Source: FEN-1088 sp031407985 (lineage in GTDB: Bacteria; Myxococcota_A; Polyangia; Fen-1088). From it: a stretch of DNA of 64,000 nt. Under the pieces are notes generated by a model. It ran no database searches. It saw only the letters and a list, made by a program, of their open reading frames with translations, and had not been told where the DNA came from. The DNA lies in contig JANOJB010000189.1 in assembly GCA_031407985.1 (NCBI GenBank), positions 12,902-76,901 of the forward strand. The letters run 5' to 3'. This document shows, one piece after another, positions 61,008 to 64,000 of this stretch. Position numbers and translations under genes: made by a program. Every line of letters starts with the position of its first letter. The first letter of the stretch is position 1.

Positions 61008-62114
61008 ATGACTATCCCCCGTCATTGGAGTTTGCGAAATCCTTGTTCGATTCTCGCAACAGGCCTTCTTCTATTTTCCTCCTGTCTCGTTGGGATCGAC
61101 GCTGAACCAGACGATCTCGACGGTGGCGCTGGTGACGCTCCCCGCCTGGGCGGCACGGGCGGTGCCGTGTCGGGCAACTCGGGTGGAAGCACGGGCAGCG
61201 GTGGAAGCATCGTTTCGGGCTCAGGAGGAAACAGCACGGGCAGCGGTGGCAACGTTGTTTCCAGCACCGGGGGTAACGCGGGCACCGGCGGAAGCACGGG
61301 CACCGGTGGAAACACGGGCAACGGCGGAAGCATCATTTCGGGCACGGGGGGAAGCGGCACGGGGGGCACGACCAGCACGGGGGGACGTGCGACCGGCGGC
61401 AGCGGAACCGGGGGACGCGTCGGCACCGGAGGCACCGCCACCGGGGGAACCTCCACCGGCGGTCGCGTCGGCACCGGAGGAACCTCCACCGGCGGTCGCG
61501 TCGGCACGGGTGGCAGCGGCACGGGGGGAACCTCCACCGGTGGGCGCGCTGGCACCGGCGGCAGTGGGACGGGGGGCTCGTCAGCCGTCGCCGGCCGGTG
61601 CCCCGCATCGCTGACCTGCCCCAACAACATCACCTGCGGTTGCTACGTCTTGGCGGGCCTGGGTGCGAACAAAATGGCGCTGCTGACCGCCGGCGCCAGC
61701 CAATACATGTTGGCCTCCGCCATGATGGAAACCGAGAGGATGGATACCAATTACGCCCTTGGCGACAACAAGACCGGCGATTCGTTCAACGCCGGCACCT
61801 GCAAACAAAACTGGGGAATGGCCAGAATTTGTCATCCGGCATGGAGCGGCCAGGCGGCCAGCGCCTATTCCACGATGACCGCCATGAACAGCAGCCGCAC
61901 GCTGGATGTTCAGGTCTACAACGAATGCCGCTCCTACTACGGCGACAGATGGTGGGGAGGGCATCGCAACGGTTCGACCGGCCTGAATAATTCAAACACG
62001 ACCGACATCAACAATTTCAAGGCGGCCATGGACTGGACCAACACCATGCTGAATGGCCACACGACCGACGACGTGCGTTTCTGGGTCACGATTCCGGCGA
62101 TCATTCTGGATTAA
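61008..62114 (+). CDS. Lipoprotein with C-terminal lysozyme-like or secreted-hydrolase-like domain
   Basis: 368 aa from ATG 61008. Signal peptide with lipobox TGLLLFSSC near residue 26. The linker is very repetitive (GTGG, STGG and GRVGTGG units) to about residue 195. Residues about 200-368 (CPASLTCPNNITCGCYVLAG, then LASAMMETERMDTNYALGDN, KTGDSFNAGTCKQNWGMARI, WWGGHRNG) resemble secreted fungal and bacterial proteins with an M-M-E-T and G-D-N-K-T-G-D motif. The Glu and spacing recall lysozyme-like folds, but the family is not firmly identified. Likely surface-anchored. Confidence 0.6.
   Translation: MTIPRHWSLRNPCSILATGLLLFSSCLVGIDAEPDDLDGGAGDAPRLGGTGGAVSGNSGGSTGSGGSIVSGSGGNSTGSGGNVVSSTGGNAGTGGSTGTGGNTGNGGSIISGTGGSGTGGTTSTGGRATGGSGTGGRVGTGGTATGGTSTGGRVGTGGTSTGGRVGTGGSGTGGTSTGGRAGTGGSGTGGSSAVAGRCPASLTCPNNITCGCYVLAGLGANKMALLTAGASQYMLASAMMETERMDTNYALGDNKTGDSFNAGTCKQNWGMARICHPAWSGQAASAYSTMTAMNSSRTLDVQVYNECRSYYGDRWWGGHRNGSTGLNNSNTTDINNFKAAMDWTNTMLNGHTTDDVRFWVTIPAIILD
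61153..61585 (+). repeat. Coding tandem repeat encoding GTGG/GRVGTGG units
   Basis: Many 12-27-nt units with shared GGCACCGG/GGAACC cores run through the linker of the 61008 lipoprotein. They include three near-copies of the unit that reads TSTGGRVGTGG. Slippage-prone. Confidence 0.75.
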
Positions 62115-62462
62115 TCAGGGTGGCGGACACGAAGCGACCGACCGGGAGGCGTTGAGCGACATCTTCAGCGCCGGGCAGTCGAGTCCGGCTGTGTCCAGGC
62201 GGCACGAGCAACTTCCGTTGTCCTGCAGGAAGCAGCAGTTTGAAACGGCACACGCGCCGATCGTCACACCGACCGTGCTTTCGATCCCGATGCACGTGCA
62301 GATTCCCGCCGCCGTGCCACATGACCAAGCGCCCGGGGACTTCGCGGTACCGGGCCGACTGCCCTTGCAGGAGGCCAACGACCATGCGCCGAGCAACGTC
62401 AACAGGGCAAATATGCCGCAGCGCCGCGACGACCGGGACACCGTTGTTGTCATACTCGTCAT
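62115..62462 (-). CDS. Small Cys-rich lipoprotein
   Basis: 115 aa from ATG 62462, which overlaps the stop of the upstream gene by 4 nt (ATGA); ATG 62471 is also in frame. Lipobox LLGAWSLASC, followed by 11 further cysteines in about 75 residues (AWSCGTAAGICTCIGI, AVSNCCFLQDNGSCSCRLD), which suggests disulfides. The gene ends next to the convergent 61008 gene. No recognised family; a binding protein coupled to the RTX-like gene is likely. Confidence 0.55.
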   Translation of the reverse strand: MTSMTTTVSRSSRRCGIFALLTLLGAWSLASCKGSRPGTAKSPGAWSCGTAAGICTCIGIESTVGVTIGACAVSNCCFLQDNGSCSCRLDTAGLDCPALKMSLNASRSVASCPPP

Positions 62463-64000
62463 GGAAAGCATTCGGATAGGTACGTGCGGGTTGCGTCCAC
62501 CACGATGTCCTCGAATCCCTCCAGGAGGATCCCGGCGGAGATCAGCACCTGGCGCGGGACCGGCGACACCAGTCGGTCCCAGCCATCGCCACCGTCGAGA
62601 TGCGTTCCCGGCGACAGCTCGCACACGTCGTAGATCGTGACGACGTCAGCGCCCTTCCCTCCCAGAACCAGCTTCATTCCCGGTCCTGGATAGATCGCGT
62701 CCGGCCCATCGCCGCCGACCAAGACGTCGGCGCCGGATCCGCCGTAGATGCGCGCCGACGCCGCCAATCGGGCGTCAACCGTGTCATCGCCGGGACCGGC
62801 ATACACCGTCAACGCGCCGCCTGGGCCGCCCGCCAAATAGTCGGCGCCCGCGCCTCCGGACAATACGTCATCGCCGCCGCCACTGACCATGTAGTCGCCG
62901 CCCGAACCTCCCCACAGCCAGTCAGCGGCGCTTCCCGTCACCACAAGGTCATCGCCCGCATCGGCCAAAACGCAGGAGGCGGAACCGCCGCCCGGCGTCG
63001 CCACGTCGTTGGCGGTCGAACCCAAGGTCAACATCTGCGCGCGGTTGCAGCAGTGCGGACCCACGTTGTGAACAACCGTGACCGTTCCAGTCAACGTCGC
63101 GTAGATGTTCCCGGCGCCATCCTTCACCTCCCACGAGATGGTGTGTGTTCCCATCGGCAGCAGGAGTTGTCTGGTGTCGGGAACGATGACCAGCGACCGG
63201 TTCACCGGATTGCCATTGACGGCGGACAGTCGGCCCCACAGCGTGGGTTGATCGCAGGCGTTCAGGACCTGGGGCATCGGCACGGCGACGGTCGTGGGCT
63301 CGGGAGCGCACGCGGAGAAGTATCCGTCCGCGACAGTCACGATCTGCAACTGACCGGGAGGCAGCGGACCCAGGGGACATGGGTCGACGGCGTCGGGAAT
63401 ATGGTCGCCATCGGTGTCCGGCGCGGCGTCCGAGGCAATCCGCAGATCGTCGATCTCGACGGCGGCACTGTCGGTCGGGGTCTGGATGAAAAATCCCGCG
63501 CGGGTTCCGAACGGCGCGTCCGTGTCGTCGACTTCGACCGACCCCGACGAACAGTCGGAAGACAGGACCACCTGCCCCGCCGCATCGACCAATCCACACG
63601 TCAGGCGCGTGGGCGGCGATACCGAGAACCGCGCGGTCCAGCGCCGGCCCGCCGCGATGGCCTGACGATCAACAATCATGCGCTCGTTCGGTAGCAGCCG
63701 CGCCGCGAATCCCGCGATCCCGTCGCCCACGAAGCGCATGCCCCGCGGTGCATCGGGTGTGTCCGCCAGATCGACGAGAAGCGCGCTCAGGCGTTCGGGC
63801 ATCGTATCGAACCTGTTCGCGGCCCCATCAAGCAAGACAGTGATCGCCCCCAGTTCGAACTGATCGCCGCTGTCGACGGTGAACGACAACGTGGCAATCC
63901 CCGTCCGGTCGGCGGCGAAAGTGGCGCCGAGAGGGAGTGGCTTGTCGGAAGCGGTGTCGAAGGCGTGCGCCAACACCTGACGTGCGTCCACGGCGACCGA
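62459..64000 (-). CDS. RTX/thrombospondin-3-repeat protein, 5' part outside window
   Basis: The frame is open to the window edge, so at least 513 residues are visible and the start lies to the right. Order in the visible part: a jelly-roll-like domain (residues about 1-190), a thrombospondin type-3 Ca2+ repeat (DTDGDHIPDAVDPCP), an Ig-like region, then RTX nonapeptide-like repeats (GGSGGDYMVSGGGDDVLSGG, GAGADYLAGG). It ends in EGFEDIVVDATRTYLSECFP. Ca2+-binding surface or secreted protein. Its stop overlaps the start of the small Cys-rich lipoprotein gene by 4 nt. Confidence 0.75.
   Translation of the reverse strand, partial: SVAVDARQVLAHAFDTASDKPLPLGATFAADRTGIATLSFTVDSGDQFELGAITVLLDGAANRFDTMPERLSALLVDLADTPDAPRGMRFVGDGIAGFAARLLPNERMIVDRQAIAAGRRWTARFSVSPPTRLTCGLVDAAGQVVLSSDCSSGSVEVDDTDAPFGTRAGFFIQTPTDSAAVEIDDLRIASDAAPDTDGDHIPDAVDPCPLGPLPPGQLQIVTVADGYFSACAPEPTTVAVPMPQVLNACDQPTLWGRLSAVNGNPVNRSLVIVPDTRQLLLPMGTHTISWEVKDGAGNIYATLTGTVTVVHNVGPHCCNRAQMLTLGSTANDVATPGGGSASCVLADAGDDLVVTGSAADWLWGGSGGDYMVSGGGDDVLSGGAGADYLAGGPGGALTVYAGPGDDTVDARLAASARIYGGSGADVLVGGDGPDAIYPGPGMKLVLGGKGADVVTIYDVCELSPGTHLDGGDGWDRLVSPVPRQVLISAGILLEGFEDIVVDATRTYLSECFP

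Noticed and set aside
1..64000. A CRISPR array or rRNA operon
   Set aside because: The repeats seen are coding linkers without regular spacers, and no rRNA-like conserved sequence was noticed.

Overview
The window is high-GC DNA from a Gram-negative bacterium, most likely a myxobacterium or a close relative (Myxococcota/Polyangia). The clues are many lipoproteins with long Gly/Ser/Thr linkers behind the lipobox cysteine, DUF1552/DUF1592 gene pairs, an ECF sigma/anti-sigma operon, a degenerate EAL-HDOD protein and many secreted carbohydrate-active proteins. No rRNA or CRISPR array is visible. Two tRNAs are present: His(GTG) and Arg(TCT), both on the minus strand.

Region 1 (1-12.8 kb) is a tightly packed plus-strand cluster of five genes: a lipoprotein cut by the window edge, a 753-aa protein with a transpeptidase-like C-terminal motif, a 2184-aa giant, a beta-propeller lipoprotein and a small IPT/TIG-like lipoprotein. 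I do not recognise it as a known system. It is followed by about 0.8 kb of noncoding DNA that carries short decayed copies of the giant gene and of the TIG gene. Region 2 (13.6-16.6 kb) looks like the integrase end of an integrative element: two related small HTH proteins, an excisionase-like protein and a complete tyrosine integrase. The integrase stops 17 nt from the 3' end of tRNA-His. Three strong inverted repeats lie in its intergenic parts.

Region 3 (16.8-36.6 kb) is mostly housekeeping and regulation. It holds serB, an EAL-HDOD protein, hicAB, a secreted-protein/ECF-sigma/anti-sigma operon, two tandem kup potassium transporters, a coupled pair of DUF1080 lipoproteins, a porin-like protein, a CDP-alcohol phosphatidyltransferase, an SDR lacking its catalytic Tyr and Lys, a phospholipase D family protein and deoC. 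Region 4 (36.6-42.9 kb) has a PL3 pectate lyase-like and a GH43 arabinanase-like lipoprotein, which together suggest pectin breakdown. They flank small genes including DUF1801, a brnTA-like toxin-antitoxin pair and a methyltransferase. A membrane-anchored metallo-beta-lactamase-fold hydrolase follows.

Region 5 (43-59.5 kb) contains three DUF1552 + DUF1592-type cassettes. One is on the plus strand (DUF1552 first). Two are on the minus strand (DUF1592 first) and are clearly a recent tandem duplication. In every cassette the two genes overlap by 4 nt. The DUF1552 partner has a twin-arginine-type signal and the DUF1592 partner is a lipoprotein with a CxxCH motif. Between the cassettes are a broken copper P-type ATPase, a VWA lipoprotein, an M29-like aminopeptidase, an S1/P1-like nuclease, a GAF-like hypothetical and a secreted dienelactone hydrolase. 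Region 6 (59.6-64 kb) has a lipoprotein ending in an S74-type intramolecular chaperone domain, two further lipoproteins, and an RTX/thrombospondin-3-repeat protein that runs off the right edge.

All functional calls are from reading translations and motifs; no database search was run.
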